Positions 47,996 through 60,150 of a stretch of DNA of 64,000 nt are shown one piece after another. The DNA is from Cranoglanis bouderius. Lineage: Eukaryota; Chordata; Actinopteri; Siluriformes; Cranoglanididae. The position numbers and the translations under genes are program-made. The notes beneath the pieces were generated by a model, which ran no database searches, was not told the origin of the DNA, and was given only the letters and a program-made list of their open reading frames with translations. Position 1 is the stretch's first letter. Each line of letters begins with the position of its first letter. Location of the stretch: assembly GCA_023630585.1 (NCBI GenBank), contig CM042565.1, positions 15,983,013-16,047,012 of the forward strand, written 5' to 3'.

Positions 47996-48516
47996 GGCTG
48001 GAAAATGAAATTAAAGGTGTGTTTAATGAAAGCAGCATTATTTCAGTGGTCTTAAGCTCACAGCTCAGTGCCACCGCACACCTCTTTACCCCCTCATCAC
48101 CATCGCTTAGCTTTTCTTTTTTATTTGCCCTTTTCACATATTAAAAAAAATTTAAATTAAACAAACACACCCAAAGACACGCTCTCAGCTGCCTCCTTTC
48201 CTTCATTTTTTTTCAGCGCTCCTTCCTAACAATCTCGATGCCCTTTTCATGGCTGAGAGCAGATCGCGAGCACAGACGTGCAGCTTTCACGTTATTCCCG
48301 CTAATTAGCGGCGTGATAAGTTCAGTCGAGGTTAAGAGCAGCGTCGATGACGTGTTGTGACATGGAGTATGTGGAGCGCCTCAGGAAGCCTAATTAACAC
48401 TTAGCGTGTATCAGCACAAGGATCCACCACGTTACCGATACGTTACGTATCAATAACACGTGGATCGAGACGTGTGAATATTAAAAATCCCACTCTGAAG
48501 ATGTTCCCTAATAATA
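47996..48516. other. 5' intron or flank of brinp1, CpG-containing
   Basis: The segment 48200-48460 is repeat-free with CpGs and a ctaattagcgg motif, a candidate regulatory block. No exon was recognised. Confidence 0.3.
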
Positions 48517-49905
48517 CAGTGGGTATAGAAAAGCGTCACCTCCTTTAAAATAATCCCATTTTGTTGCTTTTTAGCCTGAAATGAAGACGGACACAGTTCT
48601 TGCTTTATCCAGCTGTATTTACTCAGTGCAACTTATAACATCCAAGTGAAAGATATCACCTCCCTCCTAAAAATAACTTGTAAACTCAATCAGGTGTAGC
48701 TAATCACCTTCTCAATGGCACACAAAGCCATTTGACTTTCAACTGTGATCAGCTGTGGTCATTTTGATGAGCTCAGCATGAAAAGAGCTTTCCTGGAGCA
48801 TTTTGTAGTGCAACTGAAGCAAACAATCAACTATGGGTGGCAAGGCACTGTCAAAAGATCTCCGGGATAAAGTTGTGGACAGGCACAAGTCAGGAGATGG
48901 ATACAAAAAAAAATTCAAAGGCTTTATTAATGCCTAGAAGCACAGTGAAGTCTATTATTAAGAAGTGGAAGGTATTTGGTACAACACAGACCCTCCCTGG
49001 ATCAGGACTTCGCTCCAAACTGGATGAAAGAGCCAGGAGGAAACTGGTCAGAGAGGCTAACAAGAGGCCTACAGCAACTCTGAAGCAGTTACAGGAATTT
49101 ATGACAAAGAGTGGTCATTGTGTGCATGTGACAACAATATCACAAATTCTACACAAATGTGGCTTGTATGGGAGGGTTGCAAGAAAAAAGCTACCCATGA
49201 CTGAGCTTTGCCAAAACGCACCTTGAAGATTCTGAGGCCACATGGAAAAAGGTGTTATGGTCAGATGAGACTAAAATTGAATTATTTGGCCTCAACACCA
49301 AACGATATGTCTGGCGGAAATCCAATACAGCTCACCATCCAAATAACACCGTTCCTACAGTAAAGCATGGAGGTGGTAATATCCGGTTATGGGGGTGTTT
49401 CTCTGCAGCAGGGACTGGAGCACTTGTCAGGATAGAAGGAAAATGGATGGGGCAAAATACCGTCAAATTCTTGAGGAAAATCTGCTGCCCTCTGCCAGAA
49501 AGTTGGCAATAAGAAGAAGGTTTACCTTCCAACATGACAATGACCCAAAGCACACAGCAAAACTGACCACGCAGTGGTTGAAGGAGAAAAAGGTGAATGT
49601 CCTTGCATGGCCTAGTCAGAGCCCAGACTTAAACCCCATTGAAAATCTGTGGAATGACTTGAAGACTGCAGTCCACAAACGGTCACCATCAAATTTAACT
49701 GAACTTGAGCAGTTCTGCAAAGAAGAGTGGGCAAATATTGCAGTCTAGATGTGCAAAGTTAGTAGAGACATATCCCAACAGACTAAAGGCTGTAATTAAA
49801 AAAATAAGGCAAATTAAAGCAAGGGGGTGATCCTTTTTGCAACTCAGTGATTCTGTTTTTTTGTGATTATTTTAAAGGGGGGGTGATTCTTTTCTATACC
49901 CACTG
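48517..49905 (+). mobile_element. Tc1-like transposon with both inverted termini
   Basis: The left end cagtgggtatagaaaagcgt (48517) and right end ttcttttctatacccactg (ending 49905) are inverted copies flanked by TA (48515-48516 and 49906-49907). The span is 1,389 bp. The element carries a complete-length but broken transposase gene. It is the best-preserved transposon in the window. Confidence 0.96.
48833..49800 (+). pseudogene. Tc1-like transposase with three frame breaks
   Basis: The start MGGKALSKDLRDKVVDRHK (48833) shifts frame in a poly-A tract near 48905-48915. It continues MPRSTVKSIIKKWKVFGTT (helix-turn-helix region). A deletion and shift near 49190-49250 remove part of the linker after GLYGRVARKK. 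The first catalytic Asp is in VLWSDETKIELFG near 49262. A further shift near 49440 leads to DGAKYRQILEENLLPSARKL, then FQHDNDPKHTAK with the second Asp, and SPDLNPIENLWNDLKTA with the Glu. An early stop lies at 49746-49748. All three catalytic residues persist, but the gene cannot give one protein. Confidence 0.95.
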
Positions 49906-49916
49906 TATCTGTTCAC

Positions 49917-50133
49917 TGATGGTCACTGATAGACAGGATAGAGTGCCTGAAGTTAATTATTTTCCTGTAACAGCACATCCCAAAGTCTTTTATCACAGCA
50001 ATTTACCAACAATTACAAGTTTTCATTTATTATACAACGACACATGCTTTTTATCCATTAATAGTTACATTTAATGTTGTGGAATGTCTGTGAAACAACT
50101 TTCTCACTTACATTATAGCAGCTAGAAACAGTT
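49917..50133 (+). mobile_element. Miniature inverted-repeat family copy (g)
   Basis: It reads ttaattattttcctgtaaca plus gcacatccc (near 49949-49981), the family terminus, then cacagcaatttaccaacaat, tatccattaatagttacatt and ttgtggaatgtctgtgaaac. It lies only about 10 bp beyond the Tc1 element. Confidence 0.7.
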
Positions 50134-50569
50134 GCTGCCTCAGATCAGAAAATCTACATATCAAGTAAAAGCAAGTTTTAATCAAGTAGAAAATAATGCA
50201 AAGGGAAATCTATTTACTGCTGACTGTGTGCGCCACTACATTGTTGTGATGTCAGGGGTGTTTAAGTCAGAGAATTCAGGCAAGGTGGATGTTTCCCGAG
50301 TTCCCAAATTGTAATTCCGGTTTGAATGACCTTGCCATTTCACTTTTCTATGTCAGGTGTCCAAGTACAATAGATTGCCGTATAATAAGATTAAAACAAA
50401 CAAAAAAATGCAGCTTGTCATGATACTGAGAAACCGCAAAAAAGCGTAAACTCATCTGTCCTGAAGATTTTAGAAAACTTAAAGTTACAGCTTTTAATGA
50501 TATCTGTCTGCCTGTTACAAAGCACTGACACTGGAGACTCCTTCCACAAATAAAATTTTCAGTCACGTG
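50134..50569. other. Intron or flank sequence, nothing recognised
   Basis: AT-rich sequence, no element signature. Confidence 0.4.
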
Positions 50570-50941
50570 CACTGCACAAAATTTCATCTTAGCAAGTGAA
50601 AATATCTTGAATATAGTCAAATATATCTAGTATTTCCTATTATAAGTTTACAATAAACCAAATATAAGATCATTAAACCTATTTCTACACATTAGTACTC
50701 ATTTCAAGTTTTCTTACTCGATTGACAGATAATTTTGCTTCTGAGATCTTTCTAGAAACAAATGCTTCAAATGAGCAAAATGATCTGCCAATAGACCAAG
50801 ACTTCAGATTTCAAGCTTGAAAATGGCTATAAATGGCTTGAAATAGGTTTAATAATCTTATATTTGTTTTATTGTAATCTTATAATAGGAAATACTATAT
50901 TCAAGGTATTTCCACTTGCTAAGATGACATTTTTTGCAGTG
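50570..50941. mobile_element. Fold-back (long inverted repeat) element, 372 bp
   Basis: The left arm starts cactgcacaaaatttcatct and continues tagcaagtgaaaatatcttg to about 50690. The right arm (about 50830-50941) is its inverse complement, ending atgacattttttgcagtg. The arms are about 110 bp with a loop of roughly 140 bp. There is no coding capacity, so it is a MITE-type element. Its transposase source is unknown. Confidence 0.88.
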
Positions 50942-53900
50942 TGATCACGTGACTAGAACTTGGTCAATAAATAAATAAACAAAACAAAACAAATGAACAC
51001 ATAAATAAATAACATTTTGTAAGAAATGAAAATGAGAATAAATGAACGATGTGACCCTACTGTATATCAAAATGTAAAAATATAAAAGATGGTACCACAC
51101 CAGGGACAAGGAATAACACAGTTATGTCCATTTGTTCTGATTTTTCTAAGCTTTAAATAATGCAGTCATGAATAACAGGAATGGACAGAGTAAAACTTTG
51201 CATTAATAATTAATGACCGATAGACTTGATGGATCCTGCTGTAGAAAATGGCCGCCGTCATTTAAAATCGCCATCTTTCTAAGCATCTTCTATTCGACAC
51301 TGACATGGCACGAAAGAGCTTTAACAAAAAGTCCTGTCGTTCGCTTTCCCTCTCCTCCTTTATTAAACTGAGCTAAACGCACTCGTCCTAGCATGTGTCA
51401 CGGCGCTCTTTATTATCTCGCAGCCAGCCGAATCGTGTCTTCGTTCAGTGATAAGCGTAATTACAGCCGAAAATGGCTTCCTTACGCTTAACTTTACCCT
51501 CCGGCTACAGATGCGGTAACTTTGTACTGCTGATATTTCAGTCAAAAATCTTTTTTCTCTACGATATTAGACAATGTGAGACAATCCAGTACAAAGCATT
51601 AGACCATAAAAGGGATAAGTGAAGTTACAGAAAACAAAGCAATAAGGATATAGAAAATGAATCCACACTTCCGACCAATCAAAATCCAGAATTCAACAGT
51701 GCCGTGGCATTAAAGACGATTGTAAAAGGCTTTATTTCATTACTCTGTGCACTTTATATATATATACATATATATATACACACACATATATATATAATTC
51801 CAGTTGGCTTGTGCGTCATATTTCTGAGTCACTGCTGTAACGAGTGTTTTTGGATGATGAATAAAAACCTGAGCCAGCCTTCAGAAACAACCAAACATCA
51901 TGAATAATGCATATTCATGCAGCATGTCCTAAATTATGCATTTAGTGGTATAATGGAGAAAAAAAAATAACGGCACCCATAAGTAATGATGTCTCTGGGG
52001 GGAAAACCCTGGCACAAGAAAACAAAAAAAACATTTCTAATTTCCAAAAAATTTGGCCTCTTGCAATATTGTACTTCTTTAGAAGATGTGTAAAATTGTA
52101 TTCGGCCTGCTCGGAGCAGCGTGGTGTAATTTAGTCGGGCGCAGACAGTGATATAACGAGTGCGTTCTCCTTCTGAGGTTTAATGAATAAAGATCTCCAG
52201 GCCAGACAGCGGTCCTGCTGCAATGACAAATATGTGGTAAAGGAATCTAATAAAGGAGCCCTTTCAGATAATTAGTTTAGACTTACTTGAAGTTGGCTGT
52301 CAGAACGCAACGATGCATCATTTAATCGAAGCACATGGAGGAGAGAAACATGGACGGATACCATGAAGGAAGGAACGTCGGCATGGCATGTCAGCGTAGC
52401 GGACTTGTAACGGGAAGAAATCTCGTTAAATCTCGAATGAAGCTATGAGAACAGAGATGGAGACTGGAACGTTTCCGACCACCGGAGTAGGAAAAATCTG
52501 TTTGAGCGGCACTTCGTAATTCCTAACTTTGTAACTTTTAAGGAAGGTCAAGAGCTTAAACTTCTCCGAGTTTGAATTCCAACATGTCTCGTGTTTTAAT
52601 CCTTTGAAATTGAGTTTCTATTTATGCATGATATGCTTTTAAAAATCACTTTTTTACACCTTTGTGCTTTTAAACGCAGCCTCCATCCATTTTTAAAGTA
52701 CGTCGCAACCAAACAAACAATACTCGTGCTGCATCACAGGACGGAGTAGCACACTCAAATGAAAGAGCTATCCGCCCTCTTCTGCATACACCCGCCCACG
52801 ATTGGTTAGTTTCGCTGTGACTGACAGGGGAGAGAGAGTTTGCCCCTCCCACCCAATGAGCGCAGACGATTTTGCTCTCCGTGACTCTCGCAACTCATGG
52901 CTGGCTTTGGCATCATCGGAAGTAAGAAGTAAAACTTCAGAGAAACCACAGAAAACATACAGAGTTCCCGTTGTCATGACTGCGGAAACAGCTGAGCCGA
53001 CATGTTAGCAACTAAATGCTCCAAAGCCCCGCCCACGCATGATTACTTTTGCGATTACGTGGTGACCACGGAGACATCGAATTGAACCATTGAAAACCAC
53101 GAAGTTTTTTTTTTTTTGGTATCGTGACGGTTTATAGAAAAGCATTCACACACCAAAGCTCCACCCACACTAAGTGTTGCTAATTATCAAGGTACAAACT
53201 AGTCAATCCAAGGTAACTAATGTACATAGCTAACGGCCTTCATTTAAAATCAACTCACTAACGTTATAAAGAACGAGTCTAGTAGTGTAAGTGTGTTTGT
53301 ACTGAAAAAAAAAATGGCTTCAGTGATAATATTAGTGATGTTATAATAACATTTCAGCGATTTCTTTCTTTTAACTTCTTTAAAATGACAATTACTGATC
53401 GTTAGAATTGTGAATATTAATTAGGAAAGTTCGTTTATAATGCGAGTGCGTATATAATGTAATATAAAGGAGCATTTGTATTGCGTGTGAGGATGTAGAC
53501 AGCGTATATAAAACTGGGTGAAAGAGTATCACTGTAAAATCAGATGTCGTTCTTCTTTCTTTAGCTCATTTTCCTCCACACATGAACGGATTATATGGTG
53601 TTAACGTACCGGCTGTCCAAGATTTTAACCCCATGTGACCCTTTGAACTCTCAACCCCCATCGCTAATGAGATGGCTCTCATGCGTGGGTTCTCAATCTG
53701 CCACACACACACCCACACACACACACACATAAAGCCAACATCATACTCATCGTCTCCGAACGACTCTGAATCAATCCGAATCCCCCGGAGCAACTTAAAC
53801 CCATAACACCACACTCGCACACACTGGAGGTCTCCATCGGAGTTAAAAGTGTGATTGCACACCTGAGGGGCATCACGGTGGATCTCTGATGTACAGCCAC

Positions 53901-54011
53901 CACAGGAAACCAGAGATACACTGTTTTTTAGAGCATTAACATGGAGCAGGCTGGTTTGGCAGCTTGGACTTTTCCAGGATAATTCCTTCAACCAAGGAGT
54001 TGCCAGCATCA

Positions 54012-54013
<2 letters not shown>
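50942..54013. other. Intron or 5' flank of brinp1, few features
   Basis: AT-rich runs lie at 50970-51020 and a (TA)n tract at 51757-51796. A solo arm of the 56.3-kb inverted repeat, ccaatcaaaatccagaattc, lies at 51675-51694. A short CA run lies at 53702-53729. The segment 52690-53060 is more GC-balanced and might be a decayed mobile element or conserved DNA. No exon could be assigned. Confidence 0.45.

Positions 54014-54050
<37 letters not shown>
54014..54050. repeat. (TG)n microsatellite
   Basis: About 17 TG units. Confidence 0.97.
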
Positions 54051-54394
54051 AAAGTGGGCCATGGAGCTCAGTGAACACCAACTGCAGTCTTATATAGGAC
54101 AATGCTAAAAAAAAAAATCACAAGAAAGGGTCTCGGCAAAAAGTGGATGATTCATGTGGACATTTCCTAATTTTTTTTGGGCTTTAATATATGCTAATGA
54201 GCATCCTTGTAGCTGGCTAGCTAAGTTAGTTGATCACCTGCCATAACACATGGACTACACGCATCAGCAACTACTAATAATCGTTAACAAGCAGCACTGC
54301 AACGGATGAGAGTCAAACACGAGCTGACACGTCGCTAACGACCAGCTCAGGTGTTGAAAAGAGGTGTCTATGGAAACATCGTGATGAAATTACA
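54051..54394. other. Unrecognised sequence
   Basis: No repeat or gene signature was seen. Confidence 0.4.
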
Positions 54395-55110
54395 CTGCAA
54401 GAGTAACAACGTTTTCTACAACAGGAAAAAAAAAGACAGAAAAAATAAATAAATAAAAAAACGTTCACAAGTAAAAGAGCTCGTTCGCAAACAACACGTC
54501 ACTTGTTATACGACACGTAAGACCATGTAAGACTTCAGGAACAGGACTTGCAGGGAAAAAAATTCTTATCTGATGCAATTTCATTTTTGGATAAGAAAAA
54601 AAAAAAAAAGAAATGCTTGTTAATACAGTAAGAAAGTGTTATCCAGAGAAATTAAATAATTAAAATAATGAAATAATTAATCACTGCAAGAGTAACGACC
54701 TTGCCTACAATAAAATTAAAAAAAATTTAAAAAAGGAACAAATCGCTCATACTGTATATGCAAGTTGGCTCCAAGCATTCACAAGTAAAAAAGCTGAATC
54801 AAAGAGTCGAGTCATTTATAAATGACACATCACTTTTTAAATGATACGTTCGGGTCAAGAGAGCAGCAAGAATGTAGAGTTTAGAATCAAAAGTTTTCAT
54901 CGTTGCTATCTGATGCATTTTCCTTTTCGGATTTCAAAATATATATATATATATATATATTTATATTTGTTATCCAGAGCAATGAAATAATTAAATAAAT
55001 AATATTTTAAAGATGTAATATTTGATTTGTTCAACCCAACTGGACTCCTATGTATACGCCAACGTTCTCCATCGCTATCATCTGATGCCAAATCTTCATT
55101 TTAGATCCCA
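54395..55110. repeat. Diverged tandem duplication, period about 285 bp
   Basis: The phrase cactgcaagagtaacaacgt near 54392 recurs as cactgcaagagtaacgacct near 54682. Downstream phrases tcacaagtaaaagagct, ttatctgatgcaatttcatt and ccagagaaattaaataatta each recur about 280-310 bp later. A partial third unit (ctatcatctgatgccaaatc) lies near 55075. A (TA)n tract at 54940-54961 interrupts the second unit. Confidence 0.7.
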
Positions 55111-56141
55111 TTTCTTTTCATTTTCGCAGAATTGTTTTTCCGTATATATTTCAAGCATGTTCGAAATTCTCCGCGATTTTGCGAGTTCCTCTACGACAGG
55201 CAGCAAGTACGGTGATGAGCGACAGCCAATCAGAATGTGACAGGAAAAGAAATTCATTTGCTTTCACGCGCAGCAGATCCCTGAATCCGGTTTGTCATCC
55301 ATCGATTGGTGAGAGAGGGTGAGGGCAAAATGTAAGCACGTTGTGTAAGAAGCACTTCTGTAAGAAATGATTTGGTGTTTCAGACCTAAATGGTCGTTAG
55401 GATCGGCAACAATAAAAAACAAAACACGTGCACAGTATAAAAAATAGCTATGTTTCTGTGCACTGTACCTCCGGTTCTCTTTGCAGAACAGACAGGCCCC
55501 ACTGCCTGAGTCTCGCAATCCTTCCTCTCCGTTCTTCTCTTAATTCTCTTCTTTTTTTTTTTTTAAGTTTCTGTACAAAATATCTCAAATAGAAACGATG
55601 CGTAGCTTTCACATTTATTTTGTGAGAAAGCAGGATTTGCGGATTAGGCAATACATACTTCTACTGGAATCTCTCCATGTGAAAGCCTTGTTTTTTTTTA
55701 CGATTGCTTATGTACACAGCTATGTCCATGAAACAACGGATTGCAAGGGATAAACGTTCCACAGTGTGAGCAGTACAGCAGTGCTGAGCTTTGGAAAGTT
55801 ATATAGTGTACGCTATACATCAGGGTATATTTTTTGGAGGTACGTCGTTCCAGGATGGTTCCAGAGACGTGTAGAATGTACACCGAGGAGCATCGAAGCT
55901 GGTGTCTCACGATGGCCCAAAACCTTTCAAACACACCCATGTGTATAGGTATAGATTTTCATTTGCGGGAGATTGAGAGATGGAGAGATTTCAGGAGAGA
56001 TTCGCTCGATCTCACAGAAAGCACATGCTCCGGTCCTTCAGGCGATGAGGTCAAATTTGATTCACGGCTAGTGGGAGAGGAGAAGCGTGAGGAGACACAG
56101 CGGGAAGGGAATGAGTGTGTAGAGAGAAATCTCTGTCACTT

Positions 56142-56172
<31 letters not shown>

Positions 56173-56260
56173 TCCATTCTCACAACACTTTGTGCTTTTT
56201 TCCCCCCCTTTCTTTTCTAGACCTGATGCACAGTGCTCAGTAATTATTTATAACACAAGA
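55111..56260. other. Unrecognised sequence with a GA tract
   Basis: A (GA)n tract lies at 56143-56172 and a poly-T/A run at 55552-55564. Open frames here have no recognisable domain. Confidence 0.45.
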
Positions 56261-56376
56261 GAATTCTGGATTCTGATTGGTGAGAAAGTGCCGATTCATT
56301 TTCTTTAGATCACTCGTGTAATTCTACACAAATATATAAGAATCAGCATCTTCTGTCCAATCAGAATCCAGAATTC
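56261..56376. mobile_element. Small MITE-like inverted repeat with perfect 20-bp arms
   Basis: The left arm gaattctggattctgattgg (56261-56280) is perfectly inverse complementary to ccaatcagaatccagaattc (56357-56376), with a 76-bp loop. A single arm occurs at 51675-51694. I recognise gaattctgattgg-type ends as common in fish. Confidence 0.8.
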
Positions 56377-56882
56377 AACACCACTTTAGTATAAGAAAGT
56401 CTAAATGCCCAGATTATAAAACCTGAACCCGAGACTTTATTGCTGCATCTGTAACACTGCTGGTGTTTGAACTTGGACTTCGTCATTAAACGCACCATAA
56501 TGTTTCTCCCGGCTCGTACCCAATCGAAATAACGCTTCCGAGTACCGAGGATACGCGGCTCCCAGGATTTTAGGAAAACGCAACGTTTTCTTCTGCTGAG
56601 TCGTCGTTTTTGTGCTTCGCGCACAGCTAATTAACCGCAATCGTTAAATAATTATGATCGGTCGGCGCAGTAACGTTGGATGATTTCCATTTGCAATAAC
56701 GGAGTGACTTTCACTCGAATCAGCGGTTCAGGGTAATGCAGAATCAGCAGGGTGGTAGCGTGGCTCTCTCACGTACGAGTCTCTGATGAACAAGAGAGAT
56801 ACAGGGTTAATATTACAGCTTTTTTTTAACATGCTAATGCAGAAAATTCACTAACTCTCTTGTAACTCCAACTTAAATGTTA

Positions 56883-56929
<47 letters not shown>

Positions 56930-57238
56930 TAGGTTTGTGTAGGAGCCAAATGTGTTTGTGTAGGTCTCCTAATAGTTTGTATTTTACAAAGAATTATTTA
57001 TTATTTTTTGCATTTTTCTATCCTTTCATTGGTTATATCATTTATTTTATTTTTTAAATATATATTATCTGGAGAAGACCGGATATTACATATGAAAAGT
57101 GTTTTTTTTTTAAACTTATCCCACTGCATACAATATACAATACATTTTAATAGATTTCTTCCCCCTCATGGCTTTTAACATAATTTTTTTTTCACACCAA
57201 CAGAGTGCCATGTTGTTGTTGTTTTTGTCGGTTTGTTT

Positions 57239-57292
<54 letters not shown>

Positions 57293-58770
57293 CCAGATGT
57301 GGAAGTCCAGACAATATATTTATTCAAATGCCCCCCCCCCAAAAAAAAATATATATATATATATAAATAAAATTAAACATCCCACTGCATGCACTATACA
57401 GAATTATTATAATGGATTTTTTCCCCCTTATGACATTTAACATTTTATTCAGATTAACATTGGTCTGAACTATAAGAGAGCCATTACGCATTTTAATTAG
57501 TGTATTGTGTGAATCACTACACTGTGAATCAGGGTTGTTAAAAACAGCCCAAAAACCAAAACGTTGCATCATCTTCAGGATTTTCACATTACTGTAACTA
57601 TTAATAAAAAATAAATAAATCTACGCCGATTAACACTGGAGCTAACTGCGAGCATGTGCCATTTACTTCACTAATAAACAACTCTAAATGTGGACTGTCA
57701 CTCATTTTACTGTCTGGAACTGAGCTGTAGATCAGCGATTATGAACAAGATTCCTCGTACGGCGCAAAGAAACGATCTCGACTTAAACGTCTAACCCGGA
57801 GACAGACGCTATCGGTGTTTTTTTACCCTCGAGAGATGCAAGAATGCGCCGTGTTCAATTAATCCCAACGGACGTACTATAAAGATCTCCTGCGACCCCA
57901 CAAATGCGCAGTAAATCATCCTGAAATCAATTTTAGTCATCCGACTTCACAAAGACCACAGGCTTGTTCTCTAATTGCATCCCATGATCCCCCGTTCGCT
58001 CTGTGGCGATGTATTGAACGTCCGTGTCCCACGAGGTCCTCAGGGATCGAACGTTAGGGCTCGGAGAAGCCGACAGGACGCATCAAATTAGTATTTTTAA
58101 GAAGCTTATCTCAGGACGGTCGTCTCTAGGGAGCCGCTGCAAATGCCAGCCTGCTTCTGAGTCACAGTCGTCAAGTCACTGAGTGTCGAGTGCGGTATTT
58201 TAGTCTTGTTTCGGTGGAGGTAAAGGTCACGACAGGAAGTGCACACACAGAACTGCGAATGCTCATTGTCATGTTGGGTATCGAGGGGATTCGAGTGACC
58301 TCGAGAGAGTGGAGAAAATAAGCAAGTTGTGAGAAAAAAACAAAAAAAACACTCAATTCCTGCATATCTGACATCCACTTCCTGTTTTATGCGTGCAACA
58401 GTGTATACTTGAAATTCCAGGGAAGGGGGTGGAGTTTAATCATGCTAAGACTATACTGTATATCTTATCTTATTAGCAGCAGATCTCCGGCTAACATTTC
58501 TAACATTTCGTAGCAGCTCCGCCGCTGTAGCATGACATGGATTTGAGTTGAGCGAACATCATTAAATGTGCTAACACCGTTATATTACGTTTCTGATGAC
58601 GCCCGGTCTAAAATAATGAGCTCCACCAATCCAGGTTCTGTGTACACAAGTTCCCGCCCACAAATGAGCACCATCTGATCAATCATACTGACCAAAAAAT
58701 ACCACCGTGTCCAATCAGCAGCCTTAAAATGATCATGATGGATTATTGGTTGACGCTCCCGTCAAAACGT
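56377..58770. other. Flank or intron sequence with TG and TTA tracts
   Basis: A (TG)n tract lies at 56886-56927 and a (TTA)n tract at 57239-57289, with poly-C/poly-A and (TA)n at 57331-57364. Blocks at 56590-56760 and 57720-58080 are CpG-containing and repeat-free, with motifs such as taattatgatcgg, and are candidates for conserved elements. No exon was recognised. Confidence 0.45.
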
Positions 58771-59262
58771 GCAGTTCTGCGCAAAAGTTTTAGGCACACT
58801 ATTATTTTTAGTACAAACTTTGCTATAGATTTTTTTTTTATTTTATGACGTCTACATTATCAATTCAATACAAAAAAACGTTTTAGTTTCCCAAACATTA
58901 GTTTTTTCTAGCACAAAATTAAATGTTACAGAGAAATGTTTGTATGTCATTAAAGAAAGCAGCGTATTACGTAAGAGACACTTTTCAGACAGTAAACACA
59001 ATGAAGGCTGCTGGGTTTCGCTGCAAAAATAAGAAGCGAGTGCGAAGGTCAAAGTGTCCAGAAGAACTGTGTCTGGTTCTGCAAGATGCTCAATAAAACT
59101 TACCAGCTCATTTCCTTATAAAACTGCACACATTGTACCGGAGAATACTATTTTTATTTTTTTGTCCAGCCAAATATTGACTTTGTTTCATTTACTACTG
59201 TTTACTGCTCTCTACTGTATTTATTTATTTATTTTTTATCTCATATTTGACCTTTATATTTC
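58771..59262 (+). mobile_element. Left half of the non-autonomous DNA element also seen at 31212-31465
   Basis: The left end gcgcaaaagttttaggcac is at 58780-58798. The interior from agatgctcaataaaacttac (59083) to ttactactgtttactgctct matches the 31-kb copy closely. The right end is absent. Confidence 0.75.
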
Positions 59263-59870
59263 AAACACAGCGCATTCCTCAGTAGTGCAGAATATCGGTG
59301 CTTCAGTTCTAACATTTTTGACAAATCAAGCGCACGTCCGAATCCTAATCTGCTCCACAACGAGAGACGGAAATGAAAAGAGCATCTCGGCGGCGTGAGC
59401 TTTGAGAGTGTGAACAGAGAGGTAGGAAATAGGACAGTGAAGACGACTGTGTCTAAAGAAAAGCTTATTTATATACTCAGTAACCTTATTTAAATGCTTT
59501 TTCTGTATTTTTTTTTAAAAATAAATAAATAATTGGTGGTATTTATCATATAAGGATTCACTGCAACCCTGAGATAACTACCTGAAGTGGTTTCTTGATT
59601 TTAAAAAATAAAAAATAAAAAAAAATAAAAACCTCAACCTGTTTTACACACCATTCAAAATGTTCATGCCTCTTAACCGAAGACGTCTCTGTAACAGCTG
59701 CAATGAACATACAGCATGTCCCATTACTGCTCCAAGTAGACGTTTTAGTGCACTACTACTATGCTACTATTTGGGACGACACGCTTCGCTCTCTAGTTTT
59801 AAAAAATTCTGCATGTTTTAAATGATTAACATTATATACAGTATATATTATAAAGAGTATATATTATAGG
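59263..59870. other. Unrecognised AT-rich sequence
   Basis: This holds poly-A and AAAT runs at 59513-59533 and 59603-59632. Nothing else was recognised. Confidence 0.4.
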
Positions 59871-60150
59871 AAAACCTCATACACCTCATGCAATTATCCA
59901 ATCAGCCAATCATGTGGCGGCGGCAGCACAATGTGTAAAATCATGAAGATTCAAGTCAAGAGCTTCAGTCTCACCGATGAGAGAAGTCGGAGGAGAACAG
60001 CCGGACTGGTTCGAGCCGACAGGTAGGCTGACTCAAATAACCATTCTTTACAACCGTAGTGAGCAGAAAAGCATCTCAGAATGCACAACATGCTAAACCT
60101 TGAGGCGGAAAAACAGCAGAGGATCACATCGGGTTCCGGTCTTTTGTTTC
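59871..60150 (+). mobile_element. Tc1-like relic, 5' part with internal deletion
   Basis: The phrases attatccaatcagccaatca, gaacagccggactggttcga, ctgactcaaataaccattct and ctaaaccttgaggcgga match the 5' and N-terminal coding region of another abundant fish Tc1 family. Large parts are missing and no terminal repeats remain. It is the oldest-looking Tc1 in the window. Confidence 0.7.

Noticed and set aside
56361..56640. Minus-strand frame of basic residues
   Set aside because: It overlaps the inverted repeat and a CpG-containing block, shows no domain, and lacks plausible splice sites.
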